Part shown: positions 1-13,100 of the stretch, one piece after another
How positions within the stretch are numbered: the first letter of the stretch is position 1
Layout of the letters: each line of letters opens with the position of its first letter
NCBI GenBank assembly: GCA_008973525.1
Contig: WACJ01000076.1
Coordinates: 62,001 to 126,000, forward strand
DNA: 64,000 nucleotides
Source of the DNA: Stenopsyche tienmushanensis
Taxonomy: Eukaryota; Arthropoda; Insecta; Trichoptera; Stenopsychidae
Reading direction: 5' to 3'
The notes under the pieces: model-generated
Seen by the model: only the letters and a program-made list of their open reading frames with translations
What the model was told of the DNA's origin: nothing
Database searches by the model: none
Made by a program: the position numbers and the translations under genes

Positions 1-885
1 CATACAACCGATTAACAGTTGTATGGATAAGTATAGAACATTTTATAAAATATGAGCTTCTTTAAAAAATACAGTTTAAACTGAGTGGTTTGTAAAAATT
101 TCATTTCATGTATTATTTTATAGTTATGCACATTTTAATGTTAAGTTATTTTCAAAAGTATAGATGTGTTTATTATTAGAAATATTTTTTTTTATTTCAC
201 ATTTGTCAAGTAAGGTGTTATTATTTTTAACAAAAAATGTTATGCTTAACTTTCACGTCTGTCCCCAAATTTTCGAGCGATAGCAAATTAACATAAAAGT
301 TCGCTCGTGCTTATTAAAAATTACATTGAAACATTTTTGCTATCACACGAAAACATGGGTCCAGCCTTAAAATGTAATATTGCCCATATGCCAATATCTA
401 TTATTGAATTTCTAAGTATACATTTTTAATTAATGACTTCATTTTAAATTATTAAAACAAATTTCTATCAAGATTCTACATCAAATCATATCAATTATAT
501 CATCAGTAATATTTACTGCATCAGATTTAATTTTGATTATTTATATTGAACATATTTTTGTATTCAAATTATGTTTTAACAGTTATTTAATCCACATTTG
601 AAAAAATAGTAAAAATTGTGGATAGTAAAAATTTTATTTCACAAAATAATAATTGAGTTAACTTAATTATTTGAGATTAGCAATCTATTCTCTATGCGAG
701 ACTTAATATTAAATATGTGTTTTGAATTGATAACTGAAATAAGTAATTTTCCCTAATTTAGATTATTTTTTTACAAACTTTTTCTTTGCAATTGTAGTCA
801 TGGAAAATTTAAATCATACAAAAATTAAAGTACTTAATTAGTTTATGATTCTATAAAATCTCATTATTTATTTTTAATATTGTAG
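1..885 (+). other. intron sequence of the canoe gene
   Basis: This AT-rich stretch ends in a clear acceptor (TATTGTAG) at the first recognisable canoe exon. No coding, RNA or repeat structure was seen in it. Confidence 0.6.
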
Positions 886-3800
886 GTCCTCGGAGAATGT
901 CAGAAAGAGACCTTCCATCAAAAGTTGATATGGAACAAATGGTGCCCGTAGGCCATATGGCAAATACAGTGAAGTCGTCGAAAAGTGTTCCAGCATTACA
1001 TGAGCATGTAAAACATCATGAAGTTTTCAATCCAGGATATTCAAGGTATGATTTTTAAATTGTGCATATTAAAATTTATTATGAAACAATATATTTTTGT
1101 AAGACTGCCACTTTTCATTCAAAAATGACGACTCGCCGAAGATAATTTAAAATACAGCATTAAGACACTATTACTAAAGACTGTGTGTTTGTTAATTTTT
1201 TTTTTCAATTTTAGAACATCATCTAATAACAGTATTCCAGCTATGCCAGGATTAAAAGGTAAAAGCAGTCAAAACCAACCTCAAATGATGCAGCAAATAT
1301 CAGATCAGAATAGTTTCTATCAAAATCTAAGCGTTTATCGAAATACTGGACTAGGAGATAGGTAAATATATATCTATTTGAATAAATGAGAATTTTCAAT
1401 CAGTGTTGTGACATGAGTTTTATTCAATTATATTTTGATGTGCACTATTTGGTTATAAAAGTATGTTATTTGGATGTTGTATGGTAATGGTTTAACATGC
1501 GGTGATATTAGAATTTTCTCATTCTGAAATCTTAATTTAATTTTTTTAAAAAATCAGCAGTCAATCTACATGCAGTTCATTGCATTCTCCTTGAAATCCA
1601 TTTCAGTAAAATCAAGCTTTTCACTCAGATGACCTACTGAGCATTTATAAATAAAGGTGATGCTTCCTTTAACACATTGTGTGCGGGAGATGGAGATTAC
1701 AGTCCTTGGCGTGCCACTCGTTGAGCGCGGGGGACGGTGATCCTAGTCATTTTTATTTGACTAGAGCCATCTTTTAATGCTATTTTAAGTGAAAATCTAT
1801 TCACTCAAAAATATATTTAAGCTGAGCAATCTATCGACTTACGGTATCATTTTTTAATAGCTTTGAAATCGTTTTTTACATATATGACGCGGACGTCCCC
1901 GTGCCAGGCGTTATAATTCATCGAACGGACCCATATACAGAATGTTAATATCATAATCGCGAGGAATCGAATGAATGATAATGATACGTATGTTAGAGAT
2001 TTATACAGTTTAAGATTTTAAAAAATCTACACATGGCTTATGATTTATATTTCAATAATAAAAATACACCTATCCCTTGCTTAACACGGAAGATAGATTC
2101 TGCTAGATCGCCGTGCTAAGCGACACTAACAAATGTATGAAATAAAGGGGATAGGTTTTTTTTAAGAGATATTAATAAAAAACCGTGTTAAGCGAGGGAT
2201 GGGTGTATACATATTTTTTAAATCATATTCACTATTATAGATCGTCAAATCTACGAAATTCGCAAAACAATCTACAACTTCAAGGACAATCTCACCTGAA
2301 AAATCTACCTAATGAAAATCAAAATGTTCTCGATAGGCCTTCAGGTCAAAGACCACAGTCTGCTTATTATGGCAACCAAGTAGTTCAATCATCTGCCCAC
2401 AATTCTAACGCAATTAGAGCTGCCCAGAGTACTAAGGACTTGGCTATCAGTAGTGAAAACCATGGAAATTATCAGGTATGATATAAAAATGTTTATTTTT
2501 GGTTAATTATTCGTAATAATAACAGTGTTTAGAAAATTAAAATGAAAAATGTTTACTTTAATTCTGGACTTTTTAAATTATGTAGCAATAATTCAACAAA
2601 AAAAAATGTCAAGTGTTATCTCACATACGCTTGAAATTTAATAGGAAGCCATATGGATAGAAATATGTTTCGAATTCATGATAAATGGCTTCTATAAAAA
2701 GCTATTCATAGGCTGTACAACATCTAAAATATTCACGTTCTGTAATACGAAATCTTATATATTAACCCTTTGATGAGTAAGTAAATTTTAAATTCAGCAT
2801 AGATTTAGACTTTACATAGATGCTATGTTTATATGTCTGCCACTTATTGTCTGTACAAATCTACTTTTCTCTTAGGACTGCGCAGCATGTATAAAACTTG
2901 TACATCAATAAATGAACCTTGACACTTGATAGCATACAATATTCATTTATTTCTTTGCGTAAACATAAACAATACACATGTGTGTCTTCACTTTTAGTAA
3001 CAAGAGAATGCTTGAAATCAATTAATTTGGGTGTCATTATTAGTCGATATTATTAGTCGATAAATTTAGGTTATCGATCACTACAATCGTACGATCTGCA
3101 CAAGACACACTCTCTACGTCTCTGCCTCTCTCCAAACTCAATGTGCAAGAATGGTCTTTTTTATCGCTTGAATCCGAATGCCTATTCGCGAATATACTCA
3201 TTAAAGGGTTAAGTAAATGGATATTACTAAACACAATCGAATACTCGTTTTCTAATGTAATTAAAAATATACAAACATGACTCGAATCCAAAAAATTATT
3301 ATGTATATAATTTTATACAGTTGTCCAAATTTTGTTCCAATGATGTTATATGAAATATTGTTTACAAAAAATTTTTTTTTTCAGGTCAGAGGAAATTTTC
3401 CAAGCATGCCAAATGTAAATCAGGGATACAATACTGTAACGCATGGGAGTTCAAGTCAATCTTATAATCAAATACCGTCAGGATATATGTCAAACTTTGG
3501 ATCAACTAATCCTATGCATTCTCCATTATCACCTATTTCTCCTAATCAACATAATATTTCTTCATCTGCAACTCTATCCAATCAATATCCTGCTCAAATG
3601 TCCATAAATAATACAACCATGTCCAATACATATAATCAAAACCAATTTGTAAATCAATTGAGTAATAATAACCTTAGCAATAGTCATGCTATTGGAAATA
3701 ATCAAAATCTTCGAGGACAAGCAAAACTAGCTGAAATGTCAGAAGAAGTTACAAGAAGACAACAGCGCGGGCCGATGAATGTTCATTCAGAACATAACTT

Positions 3801-6800
3801 GGTATCTCCTCTTCAGCAAAAAAGGTTGACATTTTATTTTTAATGGACAAAAAATATGGGTTCATATACTTTTATTAATGCATTTCATCTATATGGCTGT
3901 AACTTCTCAATAAGTACATACATGTCATGATAATAAAATATGTATATTTCCTTCTCAGAATTTAATTTGAAAAATAGAGCCGTGTGTACATTCATGGATT
4001 TTAAATTTTCATTTGAAAATAATTGCATTATTTTTTTTAATTATAGATTTCAACAAAATCAAGAAGGTTATGGTACTAATAATAGTATCAATTCCAACAT
4101 ACCCATGTCACCAACTAAACAACAACCTCCGGTTGCTCCTAAGCCGCAGGTATTTACTTATTTAGAAATTTAAAAACAAATTTCACCATAATACATAAAA
4201 GTAATTAAAAAAAAAACAAGGACAACATAATTAATTCTAAAAGTAAAAAGAACAACTTATTATAATTGCACTAAAATATTTATATTTCAAAGCGTCACCG
4301 GGCAATTTGTCGTTTTGCCTGTTTCAATAATTAATAGATTTTTATTTTCTGTTTAATATTTTACACTGATTAGTTTTGCACCGGCTTTTATAGAAACAAA
4401 ACTGCAGTATAAACTGAGGGCTACCTGTGTACATTTATATGTGTAGAGATATAACATGAAATTATTTTTTCATATGTTTTAATTGATATGAAAATGTCAC
4501 AAATTGAGTTTATTACTATTTATATAATTAAACCATTCATAGGGAGTTGCCAAACGTGAAGCTTCTGGAGAGATGAGCTCTCAAGATGGACCGGAAGGAC
4601 CTCCTCTTCCTCCCACAACAACACACCCGCTTTTTCATCAACAACAAACTGATGAAGGTACACAAAAATTAATTTATGGATAGATTGGCGTAATTTTCTT
4701 TTATGATTTTTTAACTTTGAATATCCCAATAAAATTTATTTATTAATACTCGTAATTCTTTGATAGTAAATTGTTTAACATCATTTCTACTAAATATCAA
4801 AGAACAGTTTAATAATTTTTCCTCAAATGACATTTTTTACTTTTCCTATAAAGATTGTCAAATTAATTTGGTTATAACTTCTATAAATTTATACTAATTT
4901 CCACTTTGAGGTGTTATTTGATACCAGGGCTTTGAACTGTAATTTTTTGATATTTTTTTTTCAGTTACGTTTTTAACATTTATATCAGTTCAGGTACAGT
5001 TTTCATTCTGGCAAAAATAACAGTGTTATCAGTTTCATTTATCAGTTTCGATCTGGTTCGAAGTCCTGTTAAAAGCTGCAGTAAACAACAGAGTTGAATA
5101 GTATTTTTTGTTTATTATTTAACATTTACATGAGTGGTATTCACATAAAAAAAGAATTTAAGTAGACATACACTTTTATTGTAAGTTTCTTATAAATGTT
5201 TGGATGAGTGCTTTTAGCCACAACTGAACCGAAAATCGGTAAAACCGTTTGTGCCCCCAGTACTGTGCGTGTGAACTTGATATAGATTTTAATTTCTTTC
5301 TAGGGATGATAGAGTATACATGTGTCAATATTTTAATAATATAAAACATACGTAAATGTCTCGAATTTGTGGTTTGAAGTCCGGTTTAGACGTATAAAAA
5401 ATCAAATTTTATAAAATTATTTCTTATTTGATTTACATTCTCTTTTTTTAGATGGAGGCTATTTGGCAAGTTCTTCTGATCCACCTGCAGTCTCTTTTTA
5501 TCCAACCCAACGTCCTGGACAGACAAGCCAATCACATTTTCCACCTAACCCTTGGGAAAGAGAAGAAAGAGAAAAGGTAAGAACAAAATAATTTACAATT
5601 ATTTTTATGGAAGCTTTTCAGTTTTACGATGCGAGTATCTTATTATCAAAAAGTTTTTTTAATCTTTGTTGAAAGAACTTAATTAACTAATTATACCTAC
5701 ATTTTTTGACAGTTAAAAGATTTTTTAGTATATGATTTTTTGTTGAATAGTAAGTATGAACATTTATGAGTTTCTATAAAAAAAATATATTGAGACGTGT
5801 AGATGTTTAGACCTTTAGGGCACGATTTTGTCATCTCAATGGTTTCCGGATCTTGTAGATGGAGATTGCTTGAATCGGGTCATGAAATGATTACTGATTT
5901 TGGTTACAAGAAATTTTATCAAATGTTATAAATTGATTATAATGATGTCATAGTGCAGCCACTAACAGTCCACTACAGAACTATGGGCCTCTTCAATATC
6001 CATTCACAGGAAGGGGTTACATCCATTTCGTCTGTGTCATACATTCACCTCCTCATTCGCTCGATATTGAAGGTAGCATTACCACCGAATTTTATTTTGA
6101 ACGCTCACCCAACGGGTATCCTGAGTGAACATATTGACGAACACTTTCGCGAATATAACAAAATAAATAAAGATATAAAAAATTGTTCATAAATAACTGA
6201 CCATAGTTATTTGAATAGTTGAGAGCAACTCCGAAAATATGATGGAATTTGAAATAAGTAATAATGGAAATATAACAAATTACAAAATTAAAAATTGAGC
6301 ACAGCTTGACGGCGACTCGAAGTCTATATACCGTCAATGGCTCGGGGAGCAGAGCTCCAGAGTAAGAGTTAGAAAAATGCGTAGAAAGAGAGGACGAGGA
6401 CCAAGGCGGAAGCCCTTTTATAGGTCATGATTCAGGAGTAGGAGTGGGAGAAACAGGTTTAGGATCAGCAGCAGTTTGGCGATTTCGACTCGGTGCTCCT
6501 CGTTAATATTCATAAATTACGTATTCATGATTGACAGAGTGAATAATGCAAAATCTCATGTCAAATATAAATTAGAATTATCGTAAAATATTAAGTACAT
6601 AATAATAACAATCCGCCGGATATTAGTTGACTGACAAAATATACAATACGTTCCGTCAAAGGGATGACTGAGACAAAACTTGGCATTTCTGACTGGGCAA
6701 TCTAATATAATTATATAATGATTTCACTGTATATTACATATATTTGAAGTGTTTTAAAAATGTGTTTTCTTGTAAAAATCTGTTAAATGAAATATTGTTT

Positions 6801-9489
6801 TATCCTTTTTTAAAAATGAAGAGTATAATATTTTAGATGATTTAAGATGTTTTTATATGTTCAGGAACAAGAAGCCCGGAGAGTAGCTGCGAGAGTTTGG
6901 CGGGACCAACAAATTTCATTTCTACAAGGAATGGGAGAAGAACGCCGTACACCGCAGCAAGATCAGCAACTTCGCGCTCTTACGTTGGAAAGAGATTTCG
7001 AAAGACGCGCACAAGAAGCCCAAATTGATGACGATGAAAAAGTATTTTTTTCTTCTGATCTCTTTCAAACGTGCAACAAATTTATTGGTTCAATGTTTAC
7101 ATTGAGATACACGTTAAAGATTCTTGGCTCAAATATAAATGTTCTATGAAAGATATTTTCAGTAGTCAATTTCTATTTCATTTTATTCAATTTATTTTTA
7201 TTCAAAATTATGATTTGGTGTTATTATAAAATGGCGGTCTTTATTAACATTGAATTAAAAATTGCTTTATTTTTAAGGAAGTGGAAAATAGAGTATCAAA
7301 AACGACTCCACACACTGGCTTATTACGTTTAGCAAATTGTAATAATACTAATAATAATAGTTTATCTCAAGATTTAAATTTGGTATCAGTTGGAAGTAAT
7401 ATAGTAAGCAGTATACAACCTGTATCTGTTGTTAATAGCAATGCCAGTGGAGGAGAACAGGTACTTTCATTAGTATAATTTATCTTTTCGTATTTAGTGC
7501 AATGGTTTGAGATTTTTTACTTTATTCGTATTTGTGTCTCAGAAGTGACGCGAAATCAACGAAGAATATTTACAAACTTGATAACGTAATATATAAACTT
7601 TATTTTTTAGACGCAAGACAATCAACAGCAAGAGAGTCGTTCGAGTCAACCTCAAACTTTGTTATCGATCCAACCGAAATCTATACTCAAGTCAAATTTG
7701 AAATTGGACAATGTCAATACAAATTCTCCCCAAAGTCCTAGTAAATCACAAAAAAATGCTAGCTTTTCAGCAAATCTCACACCACAAAACCTTAAATTTG
7801 ACAACATGACAAAATATGATTCCAAATATGATTACAATATCAACAATAAATTTGATATGAGTCATTCCAAATATTCAAATGAGAATACTTCTACGACAGT
7901 CAAATATGATCAAAATTACTCATATAATATAAACAATAATTCAGTAATTTCTAAATTCGAAGGCAACATATCGAATGCTAATATTGTGTCACCGAATCAA
8001 TTATCTCAGGCCGTAGGAGACCTGTATGTCAATTCTCCCCCTGCCTACAGCCATTCGGATAATATCAACTCGAATACGAGGTTTGATGGGTCACAATTTA
8101 ATACGGAACATTCTGCAGCACCGCCGCCTCCGGAAAGGGGATCGTCGTTCGTAATCATGTCGCAGCAGCAGGCGGTTCGTTCGAATATATCTTCTAATCA
8201 GACACCCGCAATTAATCAAAATACAAATATAGCCGGAAATACTCTAGGACTGAAGGACAAGAGAGTTAGTTTTCATGATAATAATGATCACTTAGTATCA
8301 GGAATTACCGATGAAAGCATAGAAAACGAGATGGAACCTATCCGAGAAGATCCCGATGTAAGTGTTGATTGTTTGATATTTATTTTAATACGAATGATTG
8401 TTTGAATCAGATATTTATTTTTTGAAAATTTTCAAATGGAGATTCATAGGTATGTCTCGACTTTTAATGGGATTTTGTTAAATGTTTAGTTTCATGCAAA
8501 ACTATAAAATTGTCTTTATTTGGTAATAATAATTTTAACCATTTTTAAAATGCTATGCAAAGTTTTGCAAGTTTTTGCCAGAAATTCAATGCAAAAAATG
8601 AAGAAAAAAAATACAACGAAGAATTTAGTAACATGTAAAATAAAATCTTCACGAAATGTAAACTGTTTTCATTTGTTGTTCAGGAATAATCTCGTATGAA
8701 AATATTACAAGTAGAGTCGAGTCACAATTGCAGACTCGACTATACTTCGATGTCTATATATCGCCGCTTTCGTATATTGATGCTTTGCGCTAAGATTATT
8801 AAGTAGACTAATTTGGGTTTTTTTTCTTGAGCAATAATATAAATAGTAAATATTTTTTTCTCAAATGTAACATTAAATGTCGTACAAATACAGTAAACTC
8901 GGGATTTAAAGGACTGCAATAAAATGAAATTTGACCGGATAATTTATACATGAAATTGGATTTTCTCCCTCATCTCAATTTTTCACTTTAATTGCATATT
9001 ATTTATTATTTTGTTATAGAGATTCATATTAGAAGCAGAAACTATGCTACAGAGCCCTTCTACTCCCACGGGTTCTAATATTTCCCATACACCGGGTGTT
9101 ATAGGAGCTCAAGAAGTATACCGGTGAGAAAATTTTTATTTTCTTAATTTAATATTGGATTTTCTAATGTTATTTTAAAAGTCATTTGGACTAGTTAGCT
9201 TTTTTCCTAATCACTCTTCTCATTAAATTATGACAAAAAGATGGCGAAATATGAGTTATGAAAAATGATTTTAATACTATATAATACTGTTATTGAATAC
9301 AGAGATCCACGACAGAGACGTCTCGCGGAACAACAGAAGGCACAGCAAGCCGGTAATGCGCCGATTCCAGAAAAATTATCTTTCAAAGAAAAGATGAAAA
9401 TGTTTGCATTAGAATCCGGCGAAAGCAATACACCCAAAGATAAAGTTAAAATATCTAGAGCTCAGAGAGATATTGATGCTGTACATTGA
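886..9489 (+). CDS. cno: canoe/afadin, C-terminal 12 exons (5' part lies before the window)
   Basis: Exons read as 886-1045, 1215-1361, 2241-2475, 3385-3824, 4047-4149, 4543-4657, 5452-5576, 6865-7041, 7278-7460, 7611-8357, 9020-9123 and 9303-9489. All have AG/GT borders and matching phases, giving 906 codons and a TGA stop. Afadin/Canoe links nectins and cadherin-catenin complexes to F-actin at adherens junctions. Recognition rests on KSSKSVPALHEH in the first exon, a long charged helix (ARRVAARVWRDQQISFLQ, then RALTLERDFERRAQEA), and the C-terminal block GVIGAQEVYRDPRQRR, LSFKEKMKMFALESGE, KISRAQRDIDAVH. Between these lie Asn/Gln/Ser-rich linkers and proline motifs (PVAPKPQ, PPLPP). The RA, FHA, DIL and PDZ domains of the family must lie upstream. 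By family knowledge the helical region supports catenin/F-actin contact. Exon order and splice sites are seen; expression and isoforms are not known. Confidence 0.9.
1669..1930. repeat. piggyBac-like remnant (one end recognisable) in a canoe intron
   Basis: TTAA is followed by CACATTGTGTGCGGG, close to the left end of the piggyBac-like element at 25394 (TTAA then CACATTGTTTGC). The interior is more CpG-rich than the surrounding intron (GACGCGGACG, GCGCGGGGGACGG). I could not find a matching right end, so the right boundary is a guess. Confidence 0.35.
2067..2205. mobile_element. Tc1/mariner-type MITE, 139 bp
   Basis: Terminal inverted repeats of about 25 bp: CACCTATCCCTTGCTTAACA at the left matches the reverse complement of the right end TGTTAAGCGAGGGATGGGTG with two mismatches. 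Both ends are flanked by TA (2065-2066 and 2206-2207), the target-site duplication of the Tc1/mariner superfamily. There is no coding capacity. Its right end lies only 35 bp before the canoe exon at 2241. Confidence 0.8.
2766..3208. mobile_element. piggyBac-type MITE, 443 bp
   Basis: The ends are CCCTTTGATGAGT and ACTCATTAAAGGG, inverted repeats of 13 bp with one mismatch, each flanked by TTAA (2762-2765 and 3209-3212). TTAA target sites and ends starting CCC are hallmarks of the piggyBac superfamily. It has no transposase and sits inside a canoe intron. A diverged relative starts at 18378. Confidence 0.75.
4925..5068. mobile_element. hAT-like MITE with CAGGGCTTTGAAC ends
   Basis: Left end CAGGGCTTTGAAC and right end GTTCGAAGTCCTG are inverted repeats with two mismatches. 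Related copies are seen at 18192, 20190 (inverted) and 53385 (inverted), sharing the end and interior words such as AACATTTATATCA. The end sequence resembles hAT termini, but no clean 8-bp target duplication was found, so the superfamily is inferred. Confidence 0.5.
5577..6864 (+). other. canoe intron with unclassified repeat-like block
   Basis: The segment at about 5950-6550 has a different base composition and more CpG than the intron around it. Several short open frames there do not resemble proteins. It may be an old mobile element, but I recognise no ends or family. Confidence 0.3.
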
Positions 9490-10036
9490 TAAATGTTCCA
9501 ATCATAATAGAAGAGAAATTGCCATTTTGTACGTTCCAATTTAGATGTATATTCTACAAAAAAAAATTATGCCAACGTTACATTTTTATTTATTTAAAAA
9601 ATCAAATCGACAAAAAAGTGTACTTTTTCATTTGTTGAGTTACTTTTTATCTTGTATATAATATTAAAATTAGTATATTTATTATCAGATATCTGAGAAT
9701 TTAAAGGTAAATGATAATTATATGTCCGTGCTTGGTTGTACAAATGCAATGGTTATCCATCCTCTTGACACATTTAAATTTTAGCCATAATACTGGAAAA
9801 ATCAATTAAACAAATGGTAAAATGTTGACATACCTGATATAAATCAATTGCTGATTTATGGAAATTATTTTATGCAATACTAACGAAATTTTAAACATAA
9901 GAAAGATACCACAAAATTACAAGTGCCTTGTTACATCCGCATGTTAGATATTTGACAAATACAGATGTTAAATAATATATCTTGTTGACCTGTATTATAT
10001 GACATATATTTGACTATATATATGAGCGTTAGTTAG

Positions 10037-10134
10037 TTGTTGCGAAGAGACGTTAACAGAGAAAGATATTTGTCTCGGAGAGCTATTCCGTGACTATGGG
10101 CAGCAGGCCGGCATGTTCAAAATATCAGAAAGAG
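10037..10134 (+). other. exon-like island downstream of canoe
   Basis: In one frame this reads CEETLTEKDICLGELFRDYG and then QQAGMFKISER, ending at a plausible donor (GAG followed by GTAAAC). Base composition is more balanced than the AT-rich flanks. No clear acceptor or partner exon was found; a TGA lies just upstream in frame. It could be a conserved UTR block, an alternative exon or chance. Confidence 0.25.
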
Positions 10135-13100
10135 GTAAACACTTTCTCTTTTTCATGTAAATGTTAACACGATTATAAAACCGTTTCTCTATCAAACATT
10201 CAAATATGATTTGCATAACTTTAATATATATATATATATATACATAAATCACTGGTATGTTACATTAGCTTACTTGTTACTATATTATAAAATATTCTGG
10301 TTTAATTGTGTTACTCGATGAAAGAAATTAGCTCATCGTATAAAATTATACGTTTCGAGCTCTTTAAAAGGAGGCCTAATTAATTAGTAGAAAACGATTG
10401 TCCTTAAGATAGTTTTAACTGGAAATTATAAGGAAGAGAATGAACTGTTTAAAAAATAATGATGGAACAATTGTTTTGGAGGGTTTCCAGGTCATCAAGT
10501 TTAACACGGAACATATTTCAATTACAAAATTCTAATTTTTACACGTTTTGAAGTAAGATACAATTAAATATAGTTTTTATAAATTTCTGTATTTTTAAAA
10601 CGTATATTTTCTTTATTGAATTGAATTTTATATGATATTTAAAATCAAAAAATTATGGGACCACATATATAGGGAACATAATCATAACGTAAGTTGTAGT
10701 TATAATACAATATAAATTAAATATTAGTATATTTACATTCCAATAGATGCCTTCCTTTATATTTTTCATTTTACTTATTTATTTTAGCATTCTAACGAGT
10801 CCAAAAAATTTAATTTTTATAAATATGTATTTTTTTTAGCTTACACTTGGAATGATATAAAATATTGAATCACAGTACTTATTGAATGTATTACGAGAGA
10901 ACCAGTATTTTAGATGCGCATTCGTATGTTGCTATAGTTTAATGTGAAAAACTGTGATGGCATTTTTTACAGATCCATTTAATTTTTCACATAAGAAATA
11001 TTGTATTGGAATATTTCTCATCTGGCTGAGAGTATTTTTTTTATAAAATAATTGACACTCGCTCGACATGTGTCGAACACAATATTTCAAGTGTAGTATA
11101 TTTGAAATTAAAAGCAGCCTGTGCAAACCATCTTTACCGTGATTGTATTACTCGCGGACAAATTGATTTTTCAGTAACACAATGTTTATGGTGATAGGTA
11201 TTTTGCCTTATTTAAAAACTATCAATACTGTATTCTGTTTTATATAAAATTTGTCAGTCGTTTTGTTTTTCAAGTAGTCTATAGTGTCTTTATTATACAT
11301 ATCCATGTATTGGAATTCGATTCCTGATGCATTTATTTTAAAAATGTAATTGAATTTCTATTTTGGAATATTTATATGTTTATTACAAATTGTTGTAATG
11401 AAATAATGCCTTATTTTATATATTTATAAAAAATATTTTAGGACCATCGACTGGTGCGCCTTGTTCTTAAAGTGTTAAATAATTAATTTGTGATAGTATC
11501 AATAGCAATGATGAAAAATGGTTCATTTTATTTCCACATTTTTTTTTAAACTGCTAAATCTACCAAATTGGATAACTTTGAGAAATATTAAAATTAAATG
11601 GATCATTTACATTTTGAATTTATAGCAATAATGTTTGCATCCGATTTGCAACCTGCCTCGTGCAAGGTTATCAAAAGTATAATAGAATATTCTATTTGCT
11701 CAATCGTTCCTTTACTATGGTGTATTTACTACACTGATTCGAGTTGTAGTAAAATTGTAATAATGGGAATTCTTACAACATTACTACATTGAATTTCGAT
11801 ACATATACTATCTATATTGATATCTATATTTTTTAATATCGATATGAAATATAATAAATACGGGGTTTTAGAATGTTGTATGGTGTACTAAATATGTAGT
11901 ATTGTAAGGGAAAGGTTAACAATACTGGCAAACTGGTATATTTTACTGTGAGATACGATGCACATTTTAAGGTGTTGAAATGACAATACAGAAAATACAT
12001 GTCGATTTAAAAATATGCATTTTTAATATCAGGATAGTTTTTTCAAAAGGACTCCAGAATTTAAACAAAGATGTGGTTTAATTAGCCTTATTTTGTTTTA
12101 GAAAAATCATGAGCCACTGACACTTCCGAGATCACAATAAATATTGATATGTTAAAGTATTATAATGTCGAGTTAAATCTTTTACATTATGTTTAAATAA
12201 CTTTTATGGCGAGTTGAGAATTCATATTTACTTTAAGACGGTTTGTTTAAAGCGGTTTAATGAAATAGACTTGCCGCATTAAAAATATAATCCTTGAAAA
12301 TTGACATTGAATTACAATTATATATATTGTGTAATTATTTAAATAGGAATTTTTAATGACCAACTTAATGATTTTTAATTCAGTTTAGTAACATAAATTG
12401 ACAATACCTTCTTAGCGTTGGTTACCTCAAGTAGTGTCACGCAGAAAACATTTAATAATATGATACATTCAAAAATAACTTTAATAAAATTATTTATTGT
12501 AATCCTTTGATTTGTGAGGCAAATTATATGAATAATATTATATTTTTTAATTTATCAGTGTGTTAAATGTATCGTTTTCTTAATACACATTACTATTAGA
12601 TTTTGAAATATAATAATTAAATGTTCACATTATAAATTTGTAATGATTATATTGTCAATAATTAATTATATTGGTTTTAAATCCACAATAATACATTTAT
12701 AAGTTGTTAAAAATGTTCAATTTAAAAGGTTGGATATTTATAGGTCTGTGCATACGTACATACTTATAAAAATTATGTTGTTTAACAATACAATTAATTT
12801 ATGTAGACGGGAGAAATACTTTATGTATTCCATGTCAAAAACCTTCAGTTCTAGATTGTGCCTTGGTTTCTGAATACTTTTTTCAGCTTTATTTTTTTAA
12901 TGTCATAAAAAAACAAATTTTTCAAGTAAATAGTATGTATAGTAAAGATGCTGTGGTGATTTCTGAGCGTTTCATGATTTCTTTACTGAAAAAATATATA
13001 TTTATTAAGTATAAATAAAAGTTTTCTATTTTAGCTCGTATTCAGATATGAGTATTAAAACTCAAGTTTGTAATACTGGCTCATTAGTGTATAATAGCAC

